From an uncultured Oscillochloris sp. (lineage in GTDB: Bacteria; Chloroflexota; Chloroflexia; Chloroflexales; Chloroflexaceae), in assembly GCA_903877345.1 (NCBI GenBank), contig CAIRDL010000528.1, forward strand, positions 1 to 24,383: a stretch of DNA of 24,383 nucleotides. The letters run 5' to 3'. Positions 14,054 to 22,501 of the stretch are shown piece by piece. Below the pieces are notes generated by a model, which was given only the letters and a program-made list of their open reading frames with translations, searched no databases and was not told the DNA's origin. Position numbers and translations under genes: made by a program. Position 1 is the stretch's first letter. Each line of letters opens with the position of its first letter.

Positions 14054-16399
14054 ATGCAGACAAGCTCCGCCGCTCCAAGTACACTCTTCCGCTACGCTGA
14101 TACCGGCAATGCGCTCAACGACCGGCTGCTGTTCGAGTCGCGCCATCTTGGGTCAGCGCTCGACCGTTTCGTGGCAACCTGCACCGAATATCAGATCGGC
14201 GTAGACCGTAGTCTTGCCGAGCGCTTGGCTGATTATAGCCGTCAGACCGGCGTAGCAGATCAGTGGGTGCGGCGTGTTGGTGAGGCCTTCCTGCTTGCCG
14301 ACAGTGGCACCGTGACGGGGAGTGCTTGGCGCGCTGCGGCTGAAGGGCAGGCTAGCGCGGCCCGTGCTGGCGCGGCGGTGCGTGATGCGGCAGGTTGGCT
14401 GTTGGGCGCAAGCTCGCGGGCCGCTGGGGTGCAAGCCCGGGCGGCACTGGCAACGATTGGTCGCCTTGCCAACCAGATCGTCAGCCGTCTCGGTGCCATT
14501 GGCAGGGCCACTGGCGACAAGCGTGAGTTCACCGTCTGTGATCCAACCCGGCGCGAAGGAACGTCGCTCGGCACCAGGATTGGTGGTTGGATTGATTGGG
14601 CTGGCGGCATGCTCGGCAACCTGCTCAGCCGAGTGCGCGAGGCTTTCACATCGCTGTTGCGTCAGGCTCTGGGGATCGCCGAAGGGATCATGGGCCTCGC
14701 TCGTCGCCTGACCACTGGTGCCATACGCATCGTTCAGCAAGCCACAAACTGGGTCATGGCTGCCCTTGTGACCACGGGGCAAGCGATCTGGAACGGAACC
14801 ACGGCCTTTGCTAAGGGGGTAGGCGACGCCCTAGTTGGCACGGGCAAAGCCCTTTGGAGCGGAACCATCGCTGTCACAAAGAGCATTGGTAACTTCTTTG
14901 TCGGCGTGGGAAATGCGATCTGGGATAAAGCGACCGCCTTTGGTAACTGGGTCATGGATGGCGTTCACTGGCTCGGTAACCGCATTGGCGACTTTGTGCG
15001 CGCGCTATCAGATGGCTTCAAGCAGGCCATCCGCATCATCACTACCAGCGTCAAGATCTTGGTACTCGTTGCCGACATCTTGAAGCCCATTATTGCCAAC
15101 ACGGTGCAGCAGGCGGTAAAGTGGCTTGTCAATCAGACGATCAGCATTGTCAAGTCGAGCTTGCACTTCGCGTGGGATGTAATCCAGAAGATCTATTGGA
15201 AGTCTGTAGCCCTGCGGCTAACGATCCTCCTCGGCGCTGTGCAGGTGGCGCAGTACCTCTTGGGTGATAAGTGGTGGATCGGAGCCGTAGTATTGGGCCT
15301 AGTGAATCTAGAGGTCATCGCGGAGCTTGGCATCGACATACTTTTCTTGCTCGGTTCGCAGACACTTGGGGATCTAGCGAGTAACCCGAGGCAGATAAAC
15401 GATCCGTTAGACATCCTAGATTTGCTCCATCAAAACTTCTGGAATCTCTCTTTTAAGCATCTTGATCCCACGACGATTCGTCGGCTCGCTGTCCAGTTTG
15501 AAAATGTGATGCGACAGGCCAGGCCAGGTCACCAGAACGTGCGGACGATTCCGGAGGAGCTATTTTCTGATAGAACGCTTAATGTATCAGCCCAAGATGT
15601 ATTTCTCTTGGATAAAGACGGCAATTTACGCGGAACACAGGCCGGCACGTATCGTGACGACGGAACCATCGAGCTTGATCCAAGCGTCATTCAGAGTGGT
15701 CCACATTCATTGATCAGCGGAAACATGGGTGAGCAAGTCACGATGGCACGGGTTGGCTCGGACGAATATGCGTTTGGCGTAGATGGGCTTGACCCCGAAA
15801 ATATGGGCAACTCGCCAAACGGGATCGTGTCAGTTATTGACACAGCATATTTCGATCCTAACCAGAATAAGTACTACCAGCTGGTCAAGGAACGTTTTGG
15901 TGATTACCTGCGGAATGTGCCTCCGGGGAGCAAACTGAATTTCGTCGGGCATAGCATGGGTGCGGGGATGCTGATGATTTTGTTGAATGACCCAGAGATC
16001 CAGCAGAAGATCAAGGAGCGTGGGTATGATGTCCATAGTGTAACAACCTACGGCATGGTACGACCCACGGATCCAAGCCGCAACGATGTGCCACCAGATA
16101 CATCTGGGTCAGGCACTACTCCGGCAATCTTTAGTGAGACCAAGGTTCGTCATTACGTTGACCCTGACGACAAACTGGCGATGAATGTCGGTGGTGGGCA
16201 TGAAGGACATGCTAATGTGAAACTGGTTGATGATGGTGAGGTCACGGATCCAGTAGAAGCACATACAACCTACTATCGAAAGGACTACAAAGGCGAGCCG
16301 TTGCCATTTACGGTTGATCCTAAATGGTTCAAACTCTACATACGTGGAGGGGAACTCCCCTTGTCTGATCCGACGCCACCACCTGCGAATATGGCCTAA
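14054..16399 (+). CDS. Large T7SS effector: WXG-like N-terminus, hydrophobic repeats, C-terminal lipase domain
   Basis: The protein is 781 aa. Residues 10-90 form an all-helical WXG/LXG-like export domain with W71-V-R-R-V-G-E-A-F and FLLAD (79-83), an FxxxD-type motif. Residues 100-360 are Ala/Gly/Trp-rich with three 22-residue repeats starting GQAIW (242), GKALW (264) and GNAIW (286), which look amphipathic. Two hydrophobic segments lie near 386-404 and 408-434. The C-terminal part (about 540-760) looks like an alpha/beta-hydrolase lipase: nucleophile S634 in VGHSMGAG, a likely acid among D703/D705/D706 (YVDPDDK), and a His in GGGHEGH (716 or 719). No Sec signal is seen. I predict secretion by the neighbouring T7SS and action on membrane lipids of rivals. 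GC falls along the gene. Confidence 0.75.
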   Translation: MQTSSAAPSTLFRYADTGNALNDRLLFESRHLGSALDRFVATCTEYQIGVDRSLAERLADYSRQTGVADQWVRRVGEAFLLADSGTVTGSAWRAAAEGQASAARAGAAVRDAAGWLLGASSRAAGVQARAALATIGRLANQIVSRLGAIGRATGDKREFTVCDPTRREGTSLGTRIGGWIDWAGGMLGNLLSRVREAFTSLLRQALGIAEGIMGLARRLTTGAIRIVQQATNWVMAALVTTGQAIWNGTTAFAKGVGDALVGTGKALWSGTIAVTKSIGNFFVGVGNAIWDKATAFGNWVMDGVHWLGNRIGDFVRALSDGFKQAIRIITTSVKILVLVADILKPIIANTVQQAVKWLVNQTISIVKSSLHFAWDVIQKIYWKSVALRLTILLGAVQVAQYLLGDKWWIGAVVLGLVNLEVIAELGIDILFLLGSQTLGDLASNPRQINDPLDILDLLHQNFWNLSFKHLDPTTIRRLAVQFENVMRQARPGHQNVRTIPEELFSDRTLNVSAQDVFLLDKDGNLRGTQAGTYRDDGTIELDPSVIQSGPHSLISGNMGEQVTMARVGSDEYAFGVDGLDPENMGNSPNGIVSVIDTAYFDPNQNKYYQLVKERFGDYLRNVPPGSKLNFVGHSMGAGMLMILLNDPEIQQKIKERGYDVHSVTTYGMVRPTDPSRNDVPPDTSGSGTTPAIFSETKVRHYVDPDDKLAMNVGGGHEGHANVKLVDDGEVTDPVEAHTTYYRKDYKGEPLPFTVDPKWFKLYIRGGELPLSDPTPPPANMA

Positions 16400-16400
16400 G

Positions 16401-17186
16401 ATGGGGGAAGGGGTGAACTGGAGCCGTAATCTAGCGCTCTTCTTTGTCGCTTTGTTGATCACGGGGTGCAGCAGCATGGCTAAACAGCCACCACTCTTTT
16501 TGGCCGATGGTCGGCCCGCCTATGCCATCCCTTCCGCGCTTGAGGCCGATTTGCGCGAGTCGCGCTTAGTCTTTTTGCGCGAGATGTTTTATGGTTCGGT
16601 GCATCCACCCGGTCTTTTCTTGGGTGCGCTCGAAGGCTATGATCAAACTGGTCGTTCGATCCTGCGGGCTTTCCTCTACGACTGTGCCAGCCAACGTGTC
16701 GCGAAACTGGCTGACATGCCTGCTAATGCACTTGAACCCACCGTAGTTGCCCTCGTGCGCCCACCCTTTGTGATCAGCATCGGTCGTGGTCTGCCGCCCA
16801 ACTATGGCTACGCGACGATCCGCTTCCAGCGTACCTCGGGTCAAGAAATAGAATACGCAACGGCACACCAACGCAGTGTGGGTCTCTTCTGGGCCGATAC
16901 GGCCACCCTCTTTCCAGATGATCCAACGGCAAAGATTATTGGGGTGGCTTTCTATCATGCTGGTATTACTATGGCAATCCCAGGACACGCCACACCCTTA
17001 GCACCAGACCGACTTGCCTACACGTTGGCAACGCCGATCCAGCCCTCGGCCCTACGCTACCCTGATGATCTGCCTTGGCAATCAGCCGATCAACCTGATG
17101 ATTCGCCCACTGTACGCCTGATCTGTCGTGATGCCTCACGTACGATTCGCCCTACCGAACTGGCTTATCTGGAAGGCACGGACTAG
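16401..17186 (+). CDS. Lipoprotein, candidate immunity protein for the lipase effector
   Basis: The protein is 261 aa with a lipoprotein signal: NWSR, a hydrophobic stretch LALFFVALLI and the lipobox ITGC (C23). The start ATG is one base after the effector stop codon, so the pair is translationally coupled. The mature part is mostly beta-strand-like, rich in Pro and aromatic residues, and not a family I recognise. In staphylococcal T7SS the lipase toxin TslA is neutralised by lipoproteins encoded beside it. The same order here (lipase then lipoprotein) suggests an immunity role at the outer face of the membrane. It could instead be an export accessory protein. Confidence 0.7.
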   Translation: MGEGVNWSRNLALFFVALLITGCSSMAKQPPLFLADGRPAYAIPSALEADLRESRLVFLREMFYGSVHPPGLFLGALEGYDQTGRSILRAFLYDCASQRVAKLADMPANALEPTVVALVRPPFVISIGRGLPPNYGYATIRFQRTSGQEIEYATAHQRSVGLFWADTATLFPDDPTAKIIGVAFYHAGITMAIPGHATPLAPDRLAYTLATPIQPSALRYPDDLPWQSADQPDDSPTVRLICRDASRTIRPTELAYLEGTD

Positions 17187-17206
17187 CAGAGATAGAGGGT
17201 CGGCCA

Positions 17207-17557
17207 ATGCCAAACTGGAACCCAAATTGGCAGGATGTGCGCTGGGATCACGGGGCCGCCACGGAAGCAGTGGCCGCGTTGCGCCGTGCCGCCGCCGAGC
17301 TTGACCATGCTGCCACCGAGCGCTTCCGTGCGGCACTCCAGGCTACCGCCGAATGGCGCGGCGTCCACCGTTGCACGTTCGACGCCGGACTCCAACGCTC
17401 ACTGGCCGTCGCCCGCGATCTCGTTCGCTCCTACCATGCGGCGGCTGAACGAATCGTCCAGGCCAGCCAGTGGGCACGCGACGAGCAGCACCGCCGCGAA
17501 CGCGAACGTGAGCGCTGGCGCCGTGAGCGCGACGAAGAGCAGTCGCAACCGCACTAA
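17207..17557 (+). CDS. WXG100-like protein with charged C-terminal tail
   Basis: The protein is 116 aa. Two helices flank a W-x-G turn (W50-R51-G52 in ATAEWRGVHRCTFD). The N-terminus is rich in Trp/Asn (PNWNPNWQDVRWD), and residues 92-113 are almost only Arg/Glu, giving a highly charged helical tail not usual for ESAT-6/CFP-10. GAGGG lies upstream of the ATG. The distance to eccC is 16 nt. It may pair with the first WXG100 protein or with the effector N-terminus. The tail may contact the EccC ATPase in place of the usual C-terminal export signal (inference). Confidence 0.75.
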   Translation: MPNWNPNWQDVRWDHGAATEAVAALRRAAAELDHAATERFRAALQATAEWRGVHRCTFDAGLQRSLAVARDLVRSYHAAAERIVQASQWARDEQHRRERERERWRRERDEEQSQPH

Positions 17558-17573
17558 CGCAGTTTGAGGCCAT

Positions 17574-20500
17574 ATGCCAACGCCCCACGAGCGCTACTTC
17601 AATCGCCCGCCACGCATCCGTCCCAACTGGTCGCCCCGTACTCTCGAGATCCCTGACCCACCGCAACCACCGGAACAGGCCGACACCAGCGCTTGGCTCG
17701 CCGTGGCGATGCCCATCGTCGGGGTGGTCTTGCTTGGGCTTACGATGGTCTTCGTGGGCACTGGGGCTAATATTTGGGCACTGGCCCTGCCGATGGGCGT
17801 GATGGCCACTCTAGGGGTCGTTACCACCGTGCTTACAACACGCACCCAGACCCGGCGAAGCGCTGCCGACTATGCCGCACGCATGGCCTTCTTTGAGGAA
17901 CGTCTGGCAGCGCAACGCGAGATTGCCGAGGCGCACTATGCCCACGAAACCAGTAGTCGTCTGTCGCTCGATCCTGACCCCGAGACGTTGCTACAGATTG
18001 CTAGCGCTCGGGGCGCAGATCTGATGCCCCAGGCCCGCCTGTGGGAACGGCGGCCCATTGACAGCGATTTTCTCAACCTGCGGGTTGGCACCGGGAATGT
18101 GCCGTCCAGTCTCGCCATCCGTCGCCCGCCGCCCACCAAAGATGCGGAGCTTGACCGACGCCTGCTGGAGCTGTCTGGTGCGTTCGAGACGCTACGCCAA
18201 GTTCCGATTACCGTGCCCATCGTGGAACTCGGCTCCCTGGGTTTAGCCGGTGAGCACAGTGCAGTCAGAGCTTTACTTCACGCGCTCATCTGGCAGGCTG
18301 CAGTGCTACATTCCCCCAACGAGTTACGGATTGCGCTGGTCTATGGACAGGGCGATGCTGCCGCCTGGGACTGGCTGCGCTGGTTGGATCACAGCATTCC
18401 CTTCAGTAACGACCGCGACCAGAGTTTGCGTATGTGTGCCGGTGATGGCGAGAGTGTCCCCCAGTTACTTAGTGCCCTGCTCGACCAACTCAGTCGGCGG
18501 CGCGATCTGCTGGATCGCCACCGCGATGGTGCGCCGCCGCGCTTCACGCAATTTTTACTGATCGTTGATGATGTCGAACGGGTGCGCGACATGCCGGTGA
18601 TTAGCGAGATCATGCGCCTCGGGCCAGCCCTCAATATGGCGGTCATTTTCCGCGTGCCCCGATGGGAACTGGTGCCTGACCAGTGTGCTGCGATGCTCGA
18701 ACTAACCCCGCACGGCGCACGCTGGATGCGGGCAAGCTCGCCTTGGCCCCGCGATCTCTTTAAGCCTGATGCTGCCGATACGAACATGAGCGACCGGCTC
18801 GCTCGTCGTCTAGCCGGGATTCAACTCCTTGAAACCGGGGGCAACCGTGAACTGCCACGCAGTGTGCGGCTCTTCGATCTGCTTAAAGTTAAGGATGAGC
18901 AAGACCTGAACCCGCCACGCTTCTGGGATGAGGCCATGACAAGCGCGTGGCACGCTGATGTGCCAATTGGGGCACTAAACGAAGAAGAGCCGCTCTACCT
19001 GAATCTGTATGAGAATCAGCATGGCCCCCACGGCATTATCGCGGGCGCGACTGGGGCCGGAAAGAGTGTGTTGCTCCAGTGTATTATCGCTGCTCTAGCG
19101 ATCAAACACTCGCCGGTACGGCTCCAGATCCTGCTTATAGACTTTAAGGGCGGCGCTTCGCTCGCCATGTTCCAGAGTCTCCCGCATACGGCGGGCTTTG
19201 TCACCGACCTTGAAGGCCGCTTGGCCGAACGTGCAATGACAGCGATCAAGAGTGAAATCCGTTACCGCAAGGCTCTGCTGAAACGCACCGCCGCTGAGCT
19301 TGGCGAGAAGAAGCTTGAGAATATCGCTGACTACCGCGCGGCCGCCGCCCGCCACGGGTTGCCCCCGCTGCCCAATCTATTGATCGTGATTGACGAGTTT
19401 GATGAACTCGTCAGCACCTACCAGGAGTTCGTCACCGAGTTGGTGCGCGTGGTCAAGCAGGGCCGCTCGCTGGGTGTCCATCTGCTGCTCGCGACCCAAC
19501 AACCGGCCAAGGCGGTCAAGGACGAGATCCGCACCCAGTTGAAATTCTTTATTGCCCTGCGCCTCGGCAGCAGCGAGGATAGCCGCGAAATGTTGCTCAA
19601 GCCTGATGCGGCTTTTCTGCCCACCGATATTCCGGGGCGGGCTTACTTTCGCGTTGGCGCACAGAGTCAACTTTTCCAGGTTGCCCAGGTGACAGGTGAG
19701 TATCGTGCGGCAGCAAGCTCAGCCACCCCATCGCCACAGTCAAAGCCCAGGGTCGAGTTCAGAGAGCGTGGTCCGGTGGAGCCAGAACCGGTAGGCGGTG
19801 AGCGCCGCACTAGCGATCAGCGCATCACCGATCTTGATGTCCTTGTGACGCAGATGCGCTTGGCGGGCCAAGCGACCATTACCCGTGAGACGGCACGCAC
19901 GGGTTGGCAGCCACGCCCGATCTGGCAGCCACCGTTACCCAACCGGCTCCACCTACCTGAGGTTGCGCCCGATTTAGCTGCGTTCTCGGGGGCACTGTGG
20001 GCAACGCCACACCGACCTGAGGTTGCGCCCGATCTAGCCACCCTGGTGGGGAAGCAGTGGGCAACCCCGCCGGTGCCGTCGGCTTGGCTGCGGGTGCCGA
20101 TTGGTCGCTTGGATATCCCCCAGGAAAGCCGTCAGGAACCCCTGAGCTTCAAGCTCGCTGAGAGTCATCTCGCCATCATTGGTGCGCCCGGCAGTGGCAA
20201 GACGATGCTGCTTCGCACCCTCTTGGTCAGTCTTGCGCTAACCCATAGCCCCCAGGATGTCTGGTGCTACCTCCTCGACGCAGGCGGGCAGGGCCTCACG
20301 CCCCTTGCCAAGCTGCCCCATGTCGGCGGGCTTGTGCAAGCCCGTGAACGTGAGCGGGTGCGCCGCCTCTTTCGGGTGCTCGAGACCACCATCCGAGAGC
20401 GACAGGATCGCTTCCGCGAGGCAGAGGTGAGTGACCTCCCTGGCTATCGAGTCGCCGGTGGGCGTTTGCCCGCGCTCGTGGTGCTTATTGACAAGATCGC

Positions 20501-21764
20501 AATCTTGCGTGAGGAGTTCAAAGACGAGCTTGGCGATGCGACCATCATTGATCGGCTGGTAGGCATCGCCCGCGTCGGGCGGCAGTACGGGATCCATCTG
20601 GTCGTTACGGCTGACCGACCGGGCGATCTTACCTACAAGCTCTTCTCATTGCTGGAGACCCGCGTTGCGTTGCGGATGCCTGAGCTCCACGATTACAGCG
20701 ATGTGCTTGGCGGACGCATCACCAGTCAAATCCCCGCTACACTGGCTGGACGTGGGCTTTGGATGCTTCCAGAGCAAGGCATTGTTGACCTTCAGGTGGC
20801 GCTGCCAACCCTTGATAAGAACGATACCGTCGCTGAGGAGGGTGAAGCGGTTGATCAGGCGACCATCCTCGATAGTGAATTAATCGCAGACTTACGCGAT
20901 ATGGTGGGCACCTTGCACCAGATTTGGATGGTTCGGCCCGAGGCTGATGAAGCACGACCCATCCCGGTCGCGTTGCTACCCGACCAGATCGGGCTGGTCT
21001 CGCTGGGGACAAACGTGCTGCGCCGACGTCCAATGGAGGCACTGGTACGACTACCAGTGGGCCGCGAGAGCCTGCAAATCGCGGTTGCTGAGTTGACCCT
21101 GAGTGCTGAAAATCCCCACGCTCTGATTGTCGGCCCCCGGCGAAGTGGTAAGACGGTGGCCCTCCAGACGATGCTCCTGGGCCTCACGAAGCGCTATAGT
21201 CCTAGCGAGTTGCGGTTGGTTATCCTTGATGGCCCCCGACGCGGTCTGCGAAGCCTGCGCGACCTGCCCCATGTTGAGGGCTATGCCCAGAGTGAGACCG
21301 AAGTGCGCGGACTGGTGACCACGCTGGCTGAACTGCGCGTCGAGCAGGCGGGACGCGCCCGTTGGGTGATTGCCCTCGATGACTACACGCTCTCCCGTGA
21401 ACGGATGAAGGATCAGTTTCAGCGTCCCTACAGTGACACCCCGAATCTCTTCGTGGTGCTGAACGAACTGGCCGCAACTGGCGGGCAATGCGGCGTGCAT
21501 CTGCTTCTCGCAGCTGGTATCGCCTTTGCCGATGACGATCTCCTCCGCACCCTTGACGCGGCACGCAGTGGTCTCATCATGTGGCCGGGGCGCTATGATG
21601 GCGGGACACGCTTCCTTGGGGTGAGCCTGCCGCTGAGTGATCAACGCGATGCTGAGCAGCCGCAGGGCCGCGCTTTGCTGGTGCAGGAGGATGAGCAGCG
21701 GTTAGTTCAGGTTGCACGGGTGGTTGAGGCCGACCTCGAACAATTTCTCACTACTGTGAGCTAG
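17574..21764 (+). CDS. eccC: EccC/EssC-type FtsK-SpoIIIE ATPase of the type VII secretion system
   Basis: This 1396-aa motor would drive T7SS export at the inner membrane. Two membrane helices lie near 40-62 and 66-88, followed by a stalk/DUF region (95-460). Three FtsK-like ATPase modules follow. D1 has Walker A GATGAGKS (491-498) and an intact Walker B LLIVIDEFDE (D607, E608), plus LLLATQQP. D2 has GAPGSGKT (870-877) but Walker B ends LIDK (K974 instead of Glu). D3 has GPRRSGKT (1187-1194) with ALDD (D1270). So only D1 seems built for full hydrolysis, as known for EccC, where D2/D3 bind substrate signals. All three are on one chain, and no N-terminal FHA domains are present. The GAGG before the start is only 4 nt away, so translation may depend on coupling to the upstream gene. 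Confidence 0.93.
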   Translation: MPTPHERYFNRPPRIRPNWSPRTLEIPDPPQPPEQADTSAWLAVAMPIVGVVLLGLTMVFVGTGANIWALALPMGVMATLGVVTTVLTTRTQTRRSAADYAARMAFFEERLAAQREIAEAHYAHETSSRLSLDPDPETLLQIASARGADLMPQARLWERRPIDSDFLNLRVGTGNVPSSLAIRRPPPTKDAELDRRLLELSGAFETLRQVPITVPIVELGSLGLAGEHSAVRALLHALIWQAAVLHSPNELRIALVYGQGDAAAWDWLRWLDHSIPFSNDRDQSLRMCAGDGESVPQLLSALLDQLSRRRDLLDRHRDGAPPRFTQFLLIVDDVERVRDMPVISEIMRLGPALNMAVIFRVPRWELVPDQCAAMLELTPHGARWMRASSPWPRDLFKPDAADTNMSDRLARRLAGIQLLETGGNRELPRSVRLFDLLKVKDEQDLNPPRFWDEAMTSAWHADVPIGALNEEEPLYLNLYENQHGPHGIIAGATGAGKSVLLQCIIAALAIKHSPVRLQILLIDFKGGASLAMFQSLPHTAGFVTDLEGRLAERAMTAIKSEIRYRKALLKRTAAELGEKKLENIADYRAAAARHGLPPLPNLLIVIDEFDELVSTYQEFVTELVRVVKQGRSLGVHLLLATQQPAKAVKDEIRTQLKFFIALRLGSSEDSREMLLKPDAAFLPTDIPGRAYFRVGAQSQLFQVAQVTGEYRAAASSATPSPQSKPRVEFRERGPVEPEPVGGERRTSDQRITDLDVLVTQMRLAGQATITRETARTGWQPRPIWQPPLPNRLHLPEVAPDLAAFSGALWATPHRPEVAPDLATLVGKQWATPPVPSAWLRVPIGRLDIPQESRQEPLSFKLAESHLAIIGAPGSGKTMLLRTLLVSLALTHSPQDVWCYLLDAGGQGLTPLAKLPHVGGLVQARERERVRRLFRVLETTIRERQDRFREAEVSDLPGYRVAGGRLPALVVLIDKIAILREEFKDELGDATIIDRLVGIARVGRQYGIHLVVTADRPGDLTYKLFSLLETRVALRMPELHDYSDVLGGRITSQIPATLAGRGLWMLPEQGIVDLQVALPTLDKNDTVAEEGEAVDQATILDSELIADLRDMVGTLHQIWMVRPEADEARPIPVALLPDQIGLVSLGTNVLRRRPMEALVRLPVGRESLQIAVAELTLSAENPHALIVGPRRSGKTVALQTMLLGLTKRYSPSELRLVILDGPRRGLRSLRDLPHVEGYAQSETEVRGLVTTLAELRVEQAGRARWVIALDDYTLSRERMKDQFQRPYSDTPNLFVVLNELAATGGQCGVHLLLAAGIAFADDDLLRTLDAARSGLIMWPGRYDGGTRFLGVSLPLSDQRDAEQPQGRALLVQEDEQRLVQVARVVEADLEQFLTTVS
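19953..20072 (+). repeat. 60-bp tandem duplication in the eccC linker
   Basis: Two in-frame 20-residue units (starting LPEVAPDLA at 794 and RPEVAPDLA at 814, each ending in WATP plus one residue) lie in the Pro/Trp-rich linker between ATPase modules D1 and D2. At DNA level CCTGAGGTTGCGCCCGAT is identical in both, while the rest has drifted. Confidence 0.85.
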
Positions 21765-21814
21765 GTCATGCCAAGGAGCGTCACAATCCTTGAGTATGCC
21801 TCTATGGTGAAGCA

Positions 21815-22474
21815 ATGGTCAAGAACAGGGGCCAACTGACAATCACGTTGCACTGGAGCCTTGATGGCAAAGCACAGCAAGATGATGTGATGTGTGATGA
21901 CAGTGCGCCACGGGATCTGATTCCGACCTTAGTGCGGGGCTGCCAATTGCCTACGCACGACGCCCACGGGGTCGAGGTAGCTTATGAACTTCGCCACGAG
22001 GGTGCAACACGCCCGGCGCTGAGTCTGGCAGATCTCCTCAGCATACAGGGGGTCAGAACTGGGAGCCACCTCTGGCTGGTGTCGAGCGCCCGCCGCTCCC
22101 GCACTGATGGCCCTTCGCGCTGCCTGTTGCGCCTCCCTGACGGAAGCGAACTAGTTGTGCCCGAACGTGGACAGACCCTCACGCGTGAGTGGTTGCTGCA
22201 CCTGCTTGGCCATCTGCACCCCGAAGAATACCAGCGTGAAATGGCGTTGCTCGCTCGCAATGCGTCATGCTATCGCTTTGTCTCGAACCGTGACCATTGC
22301 ACGATCCAATTTCATGCACGCGGCGGTTACTGGACCGTGCTAACAACCTTGGAAGATATTGCGACCCTGCTGAATAACGAGCTACTCCGTCCAGGTATCC
22401 CCGAACGGCTCGATGATGGCATGCGGTTAATGCTTGGCCGCAACGGCGTGGAAATTCTGGTCACGATTGTCTAG
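21815..22474 (+). CDS. Ubiquitin-like plus FHA domain protein of the T7SS locus
   Basis: This 219-aa soluble protein looks bipartite. Residues 6-90 have the pattern of a YukD/EsaB/EccD-type ubiquitin-like fold, ending SLADLLSIQGVRTGSHLWLV (leucine-rich turn, then G-V-x-x-G-x-x-L-x-L-V). Residues 102-219 look like an FHA domain: CLLRLPDGSELVV opening strands, VSNRDHCTIQF (the S..H core), a WTVL strand, LNNELL at the N-x-x-x-L turn, and LDDGMRLMLG closing. The usual phosphopeptide Arg and Ser are only partly kept. In Firmicutes these two folds occur as EsaB and as FHA domains of EssC. Here they would be joined in one protein beside an EccC that lacks FHA. It follows eccC by 50 nt. No strong ribosome site was found. 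Confidence 0.6.
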   Translation: MVKNRGQLTITLHWSLDGKAQQDDVMCDDSAPRDLIPTLVRGCQLPTHDAHGVEVAYELRHEGATRPALSLADLLSIQGVRTGSHLWLVSSARRSRTDGPSRCLLRLPDGSELVVPERGQTLTREWLLHLLGHLHPEEYQREMALLARNASCYRFVSNRDHCTIQFHARGGYWTVLTTLEDIATLLNNELLRPGIPERLDDGMRLMLGRNGVEILVTIV

Positions 22475-22501
22475 CATTCGTTCAGATGGTGAGCGCCCAT
22501 G

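Noticed and set aside
14153..14782. A 209-codon minus-strand frame inside the effector gene
   Set aside because: No ribosome site or domain, and it lies inside the coherent T7SS-like operon on the other strand.
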